DNA from: Bradyrhizobium roseum
GTDB taxonomy: Bacteria > Pseudomonadota > Alphaproteobacteria > Rhizobiales > Xanthobacteraceae
DNA length: 64,000 bases
NCBI RefSeq assembly: GCF_030413175.1
Contig: NZ_CP129212.1
Coordinates: 4,340,001-4,404,000 of the forward strand
Direction: 5' to 3'
Shown here: piece by piece, positions 42,387-54,500 of the stretch
Layout of the letters: every line of letters starts with the position of its first letter
How positions within the stretch are numbered: the first letter of the stretch is position 1
Notes under the pieces: generated by a model
What the model saw: the letters and a program-made list of their open reading frames with translations, nothing else
The model's database searches: none
Told to the model about the DNA's origin: nothing
Position numbers and translations under genes: made by a program

Positions 42387-43403
42387 TCAACTCAAGACGA
42401 CAATGCCGCCCGGCCACTCCCTGACCTTGGCGCCGAAGATGTGCACAAGCTGAGTTATAATCTTGTCCGTGTCGTCCGTACGCAACCGGGCGCTCAGCAG
42501 TCGGCGGCCGATATCGTCGTTCGTGAGGATGATACGTCCGGATCGATAGCGATTTACCTCGGCGACGACTTGCGAGACGGGCGTGAAGTCGAAGATCATC
42601 AAGCCGCGACGCCACGCCGTGACACGTTCCGGATCGAAACTCGCGATCGTGCTATCCGAGGCGCCTGAGGCAAGTTGCTGACCCGCAGCAAGGTTCTTCA
42701 CTGTACCGTCATGCGCGATCGTCAAGTTGCCGGCGAGACAGCTGACGACGACATCCGGTCCTTCGCAGCGTACGTTGAAGTCCGCCTGATCGCCGCTGAT
42801 GCGACGCATGTTAGCGGTTACGGTGACCGCAGTGGACGCCCCCCGTGTCGAGATCGCGGCCTCGCCGGAAATCAGCTCAAGCTCCGTCGCATTGGCGGAG
42901 CGCGCGCGAACGGCAATGCTGGTTCTCGTATTGAGGTCCAGCAAGACCGAGGAAGGCAGAATGACCTCACGGTGTTCGCCGGCACCGGTCCGCAAGTCAG
43001 CCGCCAGCTCCGCATAGGAGGGCCAGAGATGCAGAGGTGGACGTACCACCAGATAGGCGGCCGAGGCCGCGACCGTGCCGGCGAGCACCGCGCGCCGCGT
43101 CGTCGTGCTGTCCCGCAGGATCGCGGGTCTGCCAGGCTGACGATCCCGATCCGGCATGCTCTGTCGGGCGACAGGTCCGAGGCTATGCCACAGACGGCGG
43201 GCTTCGGCATAAGCGGCGCGGTGCGCCGGGCTCTGGTTGTACCAGGCCTGCATGGTCCTGACCTCGGCGGGCTTGAGGCCATTGGCCATGAATGCCGCCA
43301 TCCACGCGTACGCTTCGCGCTGCACGCGGCTGAGGCCGGCGCCCTCTGTGTCGCCGGGTTCCGTCGATGGAGTCATTCGAGGCTGATCAGGGGACTCAGT
43401 CAT
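42387..43403 (-). CDS. FecR-type transmembrane anti-sigma factor 1
   Basis: A protein of 338 residues. Cytoplasmic DUF4880-like N-terminal domain (AYAWMAAFMANGLKPAE, HRAAYAEARRLWHSLG), a span near 105-120 (RRAVLAGTVAASAAYLVV), the periplasmic FecR domain (REVILPSSVLLDLNTRTSIA) and a C-terminal STN-like segment (FTPVSQVVAEVNRYRSGRI). It overlaps the sigma gene by 8 bases and is the same length as the paralogue at 57395. It should hold the ECF factor until a periplasmic signal arrives. Confidence 0.93.
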   Translation of the reverse strand: MTESPDQPRMTPSTEPGDTEGAGLSRVQREAYAWMAAFMANGLKPAEVRTMQAWYNQSPAHRAAYAEARRLWHSLGPVARQSMPDRDRQPGRPAILRDSTTTRRAVLAGTVAASAAYLVVRPPLHLWPSYAELAADLRTGAGEHREVILPSSVLLDLNTRTSIAVRARSANATELELISGEAAISTRGASTAVTVTANMRRISGDQADFNVRCEGPDVVVSCLAGNLTIAHDGTVKNLAAGQQLASGASDSTIASFDPERVTAWRRGLMIFDFTPVSQVVAEVNRYRSGRIILTNDDIGRRLLSARLRTDDTDKIITQLVHIFGAKVREWPGGIVVLS

Positions 43404-43989
43404 CTTGCTCGTCAGGCGCAGTTCGGGGCGCCCCTGTTCCTATAGATGCTTGCGGCGGACGCGGACCGAACCGTTGCACCAGATCGCGCTGCATTTTCTC
43501 TGCGCAGTGCAGCAGGGCCGCCTTCAATTCCTTTTCGATGGACCTCTGTGACAATCCCAGCTCCGCTGCGATGTCGTGCAGGCGCCTGCCCTCGACCCGG
43601 GACGCCAGGATAATGTATCGCCGCCGCGGTGAGAGCGCATCGAAAGCGCGCTTGAGCGCTTCCACCTCCTGCCGAGCCTCCACGCTCGTGAGAGGATCCG
43701 GCGCCTCGTCCACGACGCTGAGCGCGGCATCGAGCTCCGCCAAACCGCCAGTTCGTCGTTCCCGCCGGAAGGCCATGCGCGCCACGTTGAGGGCGATCGT
43801 CAGCAGGTAGTTTTTCGGGCTGTCAACGATACCTACACGAACGGGCCGCTCGAGATGAAGGTAGGTTTCCTGCAGCGCTTCGCCGGCCAACTCTTCCGAG
43901 CCGAGCCGCTTTGCCAACCTGCGTTTGAGGTCGTCGTAGTCGCCAACCAGCAGTTGACGCAAGGCGGTGATGGTCGCCTGATCAGTCAT
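43396..43989 (-). CDS. ECF sigma factor 1 (FecI-like)
   Basis: A protein of 197 residues from ATG 43989. Region 2 (about 17-78: LGSEELAGEALQETYLHLER, PKNYLLTIALNVARMAFRRE) and region 4 (about 110-165: LSPRRRYIILASRVEGRRL, IAAELGLSQRSIEKELKAAL) are complete. The gene overlaps both neighbours by 8 bases, so STN protein, sigma and anti-sigma are coupled. The likely target is the promoter of the giant exoprotein downstream (inference). Confidence 0.94.
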   Translation of the reverse strand: MTDQATITALRQLLVGDYDDLKRRLAKRLGSEELAGEALQETYLHLERPVRVGIVDSPKNYLLTIALNVARMAFRRERRTGGLAELDAALSVVDEAPDPLTSVEARQEVEALKRAFDALSPRRRYIILASRVEGRRLHDIAAELGLSQRSIEKELKAALLHCAEKMQRDLVQRFGPRPPQASIGTGAPRTAPDEQDD

Positions 43990-44734
43990 GGGCAACCGAC
44001 GGCGACCGCGTACCCGGAGCCGCGCACTCTGCAACCTGCCGTTGGTCCCGCGGCAAAATCATCAACGTCACCGGCTGCGGCATGGCCGCAGGCGGCGGCT
44101 CTCCCACGGAGAGCGAGCGTAAGGCGGACAGATAGGCGAGGTCGTGCTGGGGCGACCCCGTCGACGACAGAAGTTCCGCGAACGACACGACACCTGACGG
44201 ACCGATCCTCAGACGGACCAGCAGTTCTTCCTTCTCCACCAGCAAATCAGGCTGTCGACAAAAGACGGAGCGCAAGCCCAATTGCAACAGCGCCAGGTAC
44301 GGCGTAAACGCGCCCGCCTTGCGCTTGATCTGAGCAAGCTCCGCGGCGCTGGTGGGCATCGGCGGCAGGATGGTGATGGTGCCACGGCTGAACGACGCGA
44401 TTGTAAAACCTGTGCCCTTTAGCAACAGGCGCAGCGCTGCGTCGGGCGCCAAATCTCCCCGAACCAATGACGAACGGCGATCTATCATCAGGCTGCTTTC
44501 ATAGAAAAGCTCAAGCTGCGTCAAGCGGCCGAAGCTTTGCAGCGCGGACGCGAGGGGCTGGGCGGGAATATCGAACGTGATGGCCTGGCTTGGCGCGCTG
44601 GCCTGGCCGTGCTGGCTACGTTCTTGCGCCGCTGCAGGCATGCTGACGGCCAAAACACCGAGTAATAGCGTCGCGCGGCTCAACCAGAAAGCAAAACTCC
44701 GCGCGCGAACCGGCGCCCCCGCCCACAAACCCAT
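43982..44734 (-). CDS. STN-domain periplasmic protein with TonB_C-like domain 1 (signal receiver)
   Basis: A protein of 250 residues. Signal peptide ending SMPAAAQ. The STN domain (about 50-125: ITFDIPAQPLASALQSFG, LFYESSLMIDRRSSLVRGDL, LLKGTGFTIASFSRGTITIL) is the signalling domain usually found at the N-terminus of TonB-dependent transducers. Here no beta-barrel follows. Instead there is a TonB_C-like domain (LLVRLRIGPSGVVSFAELL, DLAYLSALRSLSVGEPPPAA). This layout recalls VreA of the P. aeruginosa PUMA3 system. It probably passes a surface or secretion signal to the FecR-type protein. Confidence 0.85.
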   Translation of the reverse strand: MGLWAGAPVRARSFAFWLSRATLLLGVLAVSMPAAAQERSQHGQASAPSQAITFDIPAQPLASALQSFGRLTQLELFYESSLMIDRRSSLVRGDLAPDAALRLLLKGTGFTIASFSRGTITILPPMPTSAAELAQIKRKAGAFTPYLALLQLGLRSVFCRQPDLLVEKEELLVRLRIGPSGVVSFAELLSSTGSPQHDLAYLSALRSLSVGEPPPAAMPQPVTLMILPRDQRQVAECAAPGTRSPSVAHD

Positions 44735-44784
44735 GGCCTCACGCTACAAGACCGTCATGATGCAGCGCTGGACGTTAGGGACGT

Positions 44785-44801
44785 CATGTTACAATAACAT
44801 G
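44785..44801. promoter_or_regulatory. Perfect 17-bp palindrome upstream of the STN1-ECF1-FecR1 operon
   Basis: CATGTTA, CAA, TAACATG: a perfect 7-bp inverted repeat with a 3-base spacer, 50 bases before the STN1 start, in an AT-rich patch. It looks like an operator for a dimeric regulator; none of the genes in the window is an obvious candidate. Confidence 0.5.
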
Positions 44802-44842
44802 TCGGGGCAAAGATCTGCGGCGGGAGGCGCCAGGCACGACTC

Positions 44843-45196
44843 TCAGCGACCGAATTTGGAAAGTTGCGGCGGCTCAGTTGAACCGGCTGCGAGCGAGCGT
44901 TGCACCATGACGGCGTCGGCCCACCGGCCGTATCGATAGGCAACGCCCGGAAGCAGCCCGACCCTGTGAAAGCCGAATTTTTCGTGGATGACGAGTGACG
45001 CCTTGTTGTCGGCGTCGATGTAGCCAATCATCTGCCGAAACCCTGTTGCTGCACAGGTATCGATCAATTCCTGAATCAGGAGCCGTCCGACGCCACGTCC
45101 CTGATGCTCGCGATGTACATAGATCGAGTGCTTGGCCGTGTAGCGATAGGCCGGTCGCTTGGTCGCATTTGTTGTGATTTTAATGAATTGATCGGA
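44843..45196 (-). pseudogene. GNAT acetyltransferase, 5'-truncated remnant
   Basis: The open frame codes for the C-terminal two thirds of a GNAT enzyme of the phosphinothricin-acetyltransferase type: IYVHREHQGRGVGRLLIQEL (acetyl-CoA loop), FRQMIGYIDADNKASLVIHE and KFGFHRVGLLPGVAYRYGRW. An in-frame stop lies at 45197-45199 and no ATG precedes the conserved part, so the N-terminal third is lost. A shorter product from TTG 45067 would lack the CoA loop. It separates the two adhesin modules. Confidence 0.7.
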
Positions 45197-45581
45197 TCAC
45201 TTAAGGTATCGAGTACATTTCAGACCGAAAAGTGCTTTTCAAGCGGCACCTCTTTACAACCATTTGCAAGGCCACACGCTCAGCGGACGCTGCAAAAGTC
45301 TCTTGCGTGAGAATGTCGAACTGCGACGCGATCTGCAGGCGTTCAGGATCGCCGCGAGGCTCGGCGCCGGCCGGCGCGCAAACACGCCCGTCGTACACAG
45401 CGCCAGGAGAACGACAATCCCCATCATGCGACGCGGGTGCATTCGCCCGGTCGGAAACGATACCCATGTCTCCGGTATCGACCGTAACGCATGAAACCGG
45501 AATGACGCGGTCTGGACGTTGCGTTCAGCGTGCCGGCGCCTCGCCTTTTCGGACGTCACGGTCAAAACAATGACGACATGC
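45197..45581. other. Intergenic region between adhesin module 2 and the GNAT remnant; possible broken small secreted gene
   Basis: No intact gene is convincing. On the minus strand one frame gives a signal-like start (MMGIVVLLALCTTGVFARRP, about 45430 downward). A different frame gives ERLQIASQFDILTQETFAAS further down, as if a small exported gene had been frameshifted. The remainder shows nothing recognisable. Confidence 0.3.
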
Positions 45582-48500
45582 TCATTCCACGCGTGGCGAC
45601 CCTCCCGAAGTCGAACCGCGGCGGCGCTCGGCAATTATCCGCCTGGCCTCCTCTGCCGTCATCTGGCCAGCGCCCAGAACCTGGTAGGCACTGTCGGGAT
45701 TTTGAGTGCGTTGCTCGTTCACACCATCTCGCCGTGGCGACTGCTTCTCGTCTTCCTTAGCCGGCGCGTCGCCACCGCCGCCGCCATAGCCGAGCACCTC
45801 TACGATGATGATGGAAGCCTGCTGGGACTTGCCGGACTGCGTTGCATCCTTTGCGGCATCGGCGGCCGTCTTCTGACTCGAATCGCCGGTGTCGAGTTTG
45901 AGCGCCGTCAGCGGCGTATCCTTGGCCGCCAAACCTTTGACTTCACCGGAAACCTGGAAGTTGTTGGCGTTCAATACAAACAGAGCCGCAATGTTGAGAT
46001 TGCCGCTCACCCGTACGCCGGCGTCGCCGGCATTGACCGTGCCCTGCGGCGCGATCAGGTTGACGTCGCCCTCCTCGACGCCGGTGAAGCCCACAATCGT
46101 GCCGATGCCGCTGCCGGAAATGTCGGCCTTTTCCAGCACTTTCGTTACAGCATTGGCGTCGGTCTGAACTTCCGGCGCGGATGCCACGCGCGTCGTCTTG
46201 GCGCCGCGCCCGGCGTCGATATCGCCTTGCGTCGACCAGATGGTCACGTCGCCACCGGCGAAGGTCAGGATGCGCGAGCGGTTCACGACGATGTTGTCGC
46301 GGGCGAAGATATTGATGTTGCCGTACCCGAGCGTCACCAGGCCGTAGCCGGCGCCGGGCTCGGTACCCAGCGCCGCAACCTGCAAGCTCCCGCCCGGCGT
46401 CAGCACTTCGATGTCGCCGCCGGCCATGGTGCGGAACAGCCCGTTGCCGAGGGTCACGTCGCCCTTCCACTCCCTGCCATGGAACAGGGAGTCGATGGCC
46501 GCATAACCGCGGTTGTAACCGCCGTTGCGCGGCTGGCCGTCCGCGCCCGGCAGGTTCTGGTCCGCTCCTCCCTCGCGCAGTTCCTGCAGGTAAACCTGGC
46601 GCAGGAAGCGTTCTTGCGTGAGTTGCGGCAGTGTCTTGAACCGCGCCCAGGCCTCGAGCGGCGACAGCTTCTCGCCGGTCATTTCCTCTACGAAAGAGAC
46701 GACGCCGTTGCGTACGGTCTTCACGTTGCCGCTCTTTCGGGTCTCGAAGGCGTCCGTGAGATAGAGCGGCACCACCGTGCCGTCGGGCAACGTGGTCTTG
46801 AGATAGTCCGGCATCGCGGCGACGTTGGCCGGATCGAGATAGGCGGCCATGAACGCTGCGTAGGACGGCTGCTTGCCCTTGAGTCCTGCCATCACGCTGA
46901 TGGCAGCGCCCTGATCGGGAAGACCCGCGATCTTCGTCTCAGGCAAGACGCGATTGTTGGTGTCGTAGCCCTGATTTCCACGGCTGTAGAGTGAAAAATC
47001 GGTACCGTAGACATCGCGCCCCGCCGAGAGCACGAGCGCGCCCGGCCCCAGCATCTCGACCTTCCCGCCAAAGCGCGTGCCGCTCTGGATGGAGCCGATC
47101 ACCATCGTGCCGCCAATAATGTCGTTGCCTGCTTCGAGCAGGGAAACGTCGGTTCGATGAATGTTGCGCAAGGAGTAATCGACGTTGCGGATATCCTTGT
47201 CGGCCCGGAACCAGGTCTGCTCATTCGACGTGATGAGCGCCTGCAATTTCGAGAAAGACGTCGGCGGACGCTGCAAGCCGACGATCGAGCCGCCCAACGC
47301 ATAGATACGGCTCGGCTCGTAGTCGTTCTCGTTCGGCAGGTGCTCGGGATTCCGCAGGCCATACAGATGCAGCTGGTGCCCGTTGAGATTGGAAGGCGGA
47401 GCGACGATGTCGTTGTAGAGAACATCGCGAAAACTGTAATAGGACGGCAGCTGGATTGGGGTTCCGCTTCCTCCCACCGGCTCGAGCGGCGACGGGATCA
47501 TGCCGAGCGATGCACGGGACATCACGATTTCACCCGTCAGCACGTCGTTAGCGGCAAGAATTCGCATTTCCGGGCTGGTGCCCGGCAGTGCGTAGATCTG
47601 CCCTGCGTTGGTGACGGAGCCATTCAGCGCCGTGATGTGAACCTTGGATGGATAGAGGTTTCCAGCCAGGTCGTTCACCTCGGAGACGTAACGTGCGGCG
47701 GTCGGGGATACCACGAAGTCGACGTCCTTTGACAGGTACTTGACCTGGCCGACGATGGTGACGTCACCGCCGGTCGAAGTGAGGCTCAGCGCGGTGCGGT
47801 CGGTCTGACCGCTCATATAGGCCAGCTCACTGGCTTCACCCTTCCCGACCAGCAATGGATCGAGCATGGTCTGCAATGTGAGATCGCCGGCGGTGCGCAC
47901 ATCCAGCGTCGCGTCGCCGAGAGACAGGATCGGCGCGATCGCATAGGTCGTCACGTTCTGCTGAGTACGAACATTGACCGAGCGGCCAAAATCGAACTCG
48001 GCCGCCTCGATCGTGCCGGCGCCGCGGCCGACATAGTAATAGCCGGCACGGATTGCCCCGCCTGCCACCACCGACATCGATCCACCGTTGCGCAACTCGA
48101 GCAGCTTGCGCTCCTCGACGGAACGTCCGCCTCGCACGCGGCCGTTGGTCGGAAGCGCGACAGTCAGATTGACCAGATCGCCGCCGGCATCCACCGCGAC
48201 GTTGCCGCCACCCAGCGCCCCGACACCGCGCTCGAAATTGCCGTAGTCGATCCACCACGCGCTTTGCCGCGCTGGCTGACCACCCAATGAAGAGTGCGTG
48301 TAGGGTCCGAATACATAGGATGCATCGAGGGCGCCCTGCTTCTTCAGCCACTCGGTGTAGTGCTGCATCTGCGTGCGGTCGGTCGGGAGCGTCACATCGA
48401 TGCTGCCGCCGGCCGAAATCTGAAGATGCCCGCCCCCGACGCCGAACGCGGCGTTGCCGGGCGCGGTCGTGAAATCGTCGAGCCGTGCGAGATCCCGCGC

Positions 48501-51500
48501 CCCCGCGGTATAGATCGAGGCCGCCCCGATCAGTTTGATGTCACCGTTCGCGGCAATGGCGATGTCGCCCGTTCCGGTTCGCACGGCCGCGAAGGGCGTC
48601 ACCAGGCTCGTCGTGGTAGAGGGCTGAACCGACGAATAAAGCAGCGCAATGGTGCGCAGGTTGGGCAATATCCGTGTCGTATAGAAGTCCGCGAAAGTCG
48701 AATATTTCGTCACGACGTTGATCCGGCTGGATGCGGTTATCAGCCGGTACCCATTGGAGTCGGTCAATCCCTTCGATGCCGCATAGCCGTTCCACAGGCT
48801 CAGCAGATACGCGTAACCGGCTTCGCCGGTCGTTCCCAGATTGATGACGGCACTCGAATCCGCATTCAGGCGAGCGCCTGCCGCGGTCTCGAGGGTCGAG
48901 AGCCAGACCGTAGGATTCACGGTGGCGCCCGTCGCGCTGGGTTTCAGGATCGCGTTGAAGCCTGGATCAACGTCCACGAGAGTCACGTCGGATACAGTCG
49001 TCCCGCCACTGATGTAGGAGATGGGCGATTGGCTGCTGAGGGTGATGCTGCCGGCAGCGCCCGCGGCGCGGCGCGCCGGGTCCGCGCTCTGGCCTACCGG
49101 TGCGGCGCCGGCCACGAGCGTCTGGCTCCAGGACGATGCGGCCACCGTGGTCCCATCCGTTTTGGTGATCGACGGTAACAACACCGCGTTTGCGAGCTCA
49201 TTGGGTGCCGTGGCGGCGGGGGAATTCGCCGCAGCATTGAACGGCGCCGGGGTCGTCTGCGGCGCAGCCGTGGTCTGGAGCTTCTGAATGCCCTGCGTCG
49301 AGAAGCTGATGCCGGCATAGGCGGCCGGAAGGGCCGTTGCGGCATTGCTGTAGGCCGTGAGGTTGCTGGTCGTGTTGTTTCGGCCGCCGTTGAGGATGAG
49401 CGTCAACGCCGAGGCGGTCGTCTTGTTAATCTCGATGTATTTGCTGTCGAGCGTATCGCCGAACTGGAAGAAGCCGTCGCTGATGCTGCCTTTGAGATCG
49501 AGACTGCCTTCGGCGCGCAGCGTCAACACACCGGACTCGCCGAGGATGCTGCCGCCGGTGCGGTAGACCATCCGCGTGTAGTCGCGCAGCAGCCTGCCCT
49601 CCTGGCCGGCGATCACGTAAGCCTTGCCCAGCAATGGGTCGATGGCCATGACGCCGGCCGCGATCGCGGCAGCCTGGTCGACAGTGCCGGCCCCGAGATT
49701 CCAGTTCGACTTGAGCACGATGTCGCCGGCGTAATTGAGCTCCATGCCCGGACGGGCATGGAAGTTCGACTGGCCCGCGAGGCTGCCGAGCGCGCCATAC
49801 GCGGCCGAGATGTCGAAGTCGCGCACGAACTCGACCAGCGTCCCCGCACCATACTCGGCCAGCACGTTCAGTTTGCCCGCGGCCGTGGCAGCCAGATCGA
49901 GTTCGGCCTGGCCGCTGCCATTGATTTTCACGCCGACGAAATCCGGATTGCTCGCGAGATCGGCGAGATCGAACCGCTTGAATCCCTCGAGCAGGATCTC
50001 GCGCGCGCCGGCAATATTGCCGGCGAAGCTGACGTTGACGGTGTCGGCGCCCGGCTGAACGATGACAGGCGCCCGCAGCGTAACCTTGCCACCCTCGCCG
50101 CCCGCCACGTCGATCAGGCCGCCCTGAACGACCAGCGTGCCGGCCGAGATGCCGAGCGTCACGCGTCCGGAGCCGAGGTTATCCACGCTGTCGGTGGCAC
50201 CCGCCCGCAATACCGCGGTGTTGGTCATGGTGAGGCCGTTGCCGCCATAGATGGCGATCGCGCCGCCATAGCGGGCGCGCGCGTCGATCGTGCCGGCGAT
50301 GGTCACGCGGCCATGGTCTGCGGCCAGCGTGAATGAATCGGTTACCGTGGTGCCGTCGATCGTGACGTCGCCGCTGCGGATGCGGAAGTCGCGCGACCTG
50401 GAGAACCCCGCCCCGTTGAGCCGCTGGTTCAGCGCCGCGAAGTCCGGCAGTTGCGCGATGTCGAGCGAGAACGCAGCCCCGCGCTGGCCGGCCGCCGCCT
50501 GCGCCCTGATCGCACCATCCAGCACCAACTGGCTGCCGTCCGAGTTAATCGCGAGCGTCCCCGCGCCGCCACCGCCCGGCTGAGCGGCGAGGTCCAGCAC
50601 CGCGCCGGCGGCCATCCGCACCGAGCCGCCGACAGCCGTCAGCGAGATGCGTCCTGCATCGGTATATTCCGCGACGTCGTGGAATTGCTTGCCGAAGCCG
50701 CCGACATCAATCAGCGCGCCCTCGGTGAGAGTCACGTCGCCATTCCTGGCGGTCAGTTCGACGGTGCCGCCCAGCGCATCGGCACGGCCGCCGAACACGA
50801 CGGAGCTGCCGGTCAGGCTCCAGCGCGCGCCGAGGCTCTCCTGGTCGCGCGCCGGCGCTATCGTCCCGTACCGTGCGACGCTGAGGCCGCCTGCCGTGGT
50901 CAGCGATTGCGCGCTGCCGCCGCGGCCGGTCAGAACCGGCGTCGCCAACGTCACCGTGGCAGTGCCGGCATCGAGCGAGCCCTTGCCTTCACCGACGATG
51001 CGCGTGGTGCCGGTCAGCGCCACCGTGTCGAAGCCGCGTAGTGCCTTGGCGCCCTGGCCGAAGGCCAGCTCCTCCGCGACGAGATTCAGGCGGCCATGGC
51101 CGACACCCACAGGCTCGCTGAACGTGCCGGTCGAGTTCTCCAGCACCAGCCGACCGGCCGTGACATCGATCTGGCCGTTGCCATAACCGGCGAGCACCGC
51201 CGCATCGAGGTTCACCGCACGCAAGCCGGACAAATCGACGGCATTGTAGAAGTCGATGCTGGTATAGCTGCGCAGGATCAGATTCTGCGTGTTGCCAAGC
51301 ATCGCCAGCGCCACCTGGTCGAGCACCAGGCCGCTGCCGCCGCCAAAGCCGATGCGGCCGGAAGACACCGACAGGGTCGCGCCGGAAAGCTGCGCGCGTG
51401 GCTGCATATTGGTGTTTCGCGTGGCGTCAATCAGCAGCGCCTTGCCGCCCGCAAGGCTCGCTCCCGCGCCGATCGTCACCACACCGCCGGCCGCAAGGTC

Positions 51501-54500
51501 CACGTTCTCGCGGATCACCCGCACCGCATCGCCGTTGGACAGCCGGATCAATGCGCCCCAGTCCCGCGACGGCGTCGCGGAGCCGTCGCCCGGCACCTGC
51601 GGCGTCACCACGAGATCGCCCGCGCCGCGCGGCGCTTCGCCGGTCGCAACGATGACGCTGCCGGCGCCGATATCGATCGTCTCGCTCGCGGCCAGGATGA
51701 TTTCCGGCCCCGTCAGCGCCGAACCTGCACCGTTGCGCACGACGATATCGTCGGCCGTGACATCTACCCGCAAGCCGCGCGCGTCGCCGCTTCGCGTACC
51801 GCCAAGCAAGAGACTGCCGGCGCCGAAATTCGACAGGCTGGTGGCGTCGAGCACCAGATAGCCGCCGGCGCGCAGGCCGCTTGCATCCTGCTCTGCGCCC
51901 ACGACCGCGATCTTCGTCGCCGCGATATCGACCAGTCCGCCGCGACCGCCGCCCGCCGCCTGCGAGCGCAACTGCCCGTTCAGGATCAGTTCCTGCGTCG
52001 CCTTGAACACGACAGCGCCGCCGTCCATCGGCAGCCGCGGCGTGACGATGTCCTTTCCGGTCAGGCGATATTGCGTCAGCTTGAATGCGTCGGAAGCAAA
52101 GAACGTGTTGGCGTAGGCTTCATTGTATTCGCTGTATTTGCGCACGACGTCGCCCGACATCACCCGCCAGGACGACGGCCGTTGATCCCGGCTGCCGTCG
52201 AGCGCGTTGCCACGATAGCCGGTCATGACCGTCGAGCCGTCGGCCAGGCCGACAGATTGCGGAAGCGACGTGCCTTGCGCGCCGCCCATCATCTGCACGG
52301 CATAGCCGCCCGGCAGCAACGCATAGCGCGCCGGCAGCAGCGTGTACCACCCCGCCGCGATACCATTGCCGCCATCGAGCCAGATGCGCTCGCCGGTCCC
52401 GGTCACCGCGCCCATCGCGGGCATGATCGCGTACATTCCCGGACGCGTCAGCACGTCGTGCGAGCCGCCGGGGCCCGGTACATGTTCCCAGGCATAGAGA
52501 TCGCCGCCGCCGCGGATGTCGACGACGGATCCCTCCGCAAGGTCGACGCTCGGCGCCTCCAGCGTGATGCGCTTCTCCGGCGGGCTCGTGATGATGGGCG
52601 GCTGGCCGCTGCCGGTGGGCAGCGTCCAGTTCTCATTGTTGCTGAGATTGCCGTAGGGCAGCAGCAGGCCGTCGCCGGTCACCGAGGTGACGCTGCCGGC
52701 GCCGAGGGTCAATTTGTCGCTCGCCTTAAGGGCGATCTGGCCAAACGGCGCCTTGAGCGTACCGCGCTGCTCGATCACCGGCGCCTGCAGCGTCAATGAA
52801 CCACCCGCCGACAGCGCCACACCGGCAACGCCGTTCTGCTGGACGATGATCTTTTCGCTCGCCGTGATCGTCGCGCTGGTTTGCGAGGCCGGGTAGATCT
52901 GGGCGGCCTTCAGCACCAGAACGCCGGCCATATCCAGCGAAGCCGACTGGCCAGTGGCGAACGGAACGAGGCGAATGTCGGTGGCCTCCAGCACCGCCTG
53001 CGCGAAACCGCGGATGGCCGCCTGCTTCACATCGATTACGGTGGCGGCCAGCGTCAGCTTACCGCTTGACGCAGCTGTCGCGACGGACGCTCCGTTCAGA
53101 GAAATGAGGGATGCCGACAGGTGCGAGTCGGTACCGCTGCCATTGACCAGCGCGCCGCTGATCGAGAGCGACCCGCGAAGCGCGATGTCGACGCCTTCCA
53201 GCCGAACTGAAGTCGCACTGAGCGTGAGATCGGCGAAGCCGGACGGTTGGAGCATTGACGGACGAAAGACCAGACCGGCCTGCGCGGCCGCGCTGTCGGA
53301 GAGAATTACAGGCGCCGTCGTGGTGGACAAAGTGATGGCACCGCCGCGCGCGCCGCTGCCGCCGGCCTCGCCGCGCCATGTCCCTTCGAGCAGCCCCGTG
53401 CCCGTGATCGAAATGGAGCCGCCATTGCTGGCAAGCGTCACCGGAACGCTCTGTCGCGGTCCCAGCGCACCGCTCACTGGCACGTCGACTTCGCCGCTGG
53501 CGCCCGAGACGTCGATCAGCGAACCCGATTGAAGCGCGATCGAACCTGCTTCGATGCTTACCGAGCCGCCGCCCAGCACCACACCATCTCGCTGTCCGCG
53601 AACATCCGCTTCAATGCGCGGTGCGCCGTGCGCCACCAGCGCCGCCGTGCTGGCGACGGTGACGGTACCCGAGGTAGCCTGAACGTTGATCTGTCCGGCC
53701 AGCGCTTCCAGCCGACCATCGATCCTGACCGATCCGCCTGCCATCGTGCTCTGGCTCGCAAGGGTGATGCCGCCGCCGACATCGGTCGCGACGGTGGCCC
53801 CGGCTCCGATCGTGACATTGCGGGCGGTGAGCGAGAGCGAGGTCGGCGCAAGGTCGGCGCGCTGTGGGGACGGCAGCACGACGAGCGGGGCAACGTCCGC
53901 AATCGATGCACCCGTTTCGATGCGAGCCGCATCCGTCAAGTCGATACTGTGCGGGACGTGACGGACGGTAGCCCCGTCAGCAACCGTGATGTTGCCGCCG
54001 CTGGTGATCTGGATCGAGCGGAAGCCGATATCCGAGTAGAGCGACTCCGCCAGACGGACAGTGCCCACGGGCGCCGGAGTTGCGCCCCCGATCTGGAGCG
54101 ACGAACCGGTGTTTACGGTCAGGCTGCCGCCCGACCCGGCCGCATAGCCGCGCATGTCAACCATGAGAAGCTCCGCGGCGTCGATGCCGCTAAACGTAAT
54201 GGCGCCAGCGTCCCCTGCCCGCAGTTCGTACTTGCCTTTGTACAGTCGGTACCAACCGCCGCCGGAGACATCGAGCACGGCGCCCGGCTCGAACCGCGCG
54301 TTCATGACATCGATGCTGCCGCCACGGATGACCGGCGCCAAGAACGTTGCGATTCCCGTCTTCTGGTTGACCCATTGGCCGCTGACGTCGATGGCGGCAT
54401 GGGCGCCAAAATGCACGCCCTCGGCTTCACGGAGTGTGACGGTGCCGCCCGCGGCACGGATCACCCCGTCCACCTTGAATTGCTGGGTGTAACCATCGAC

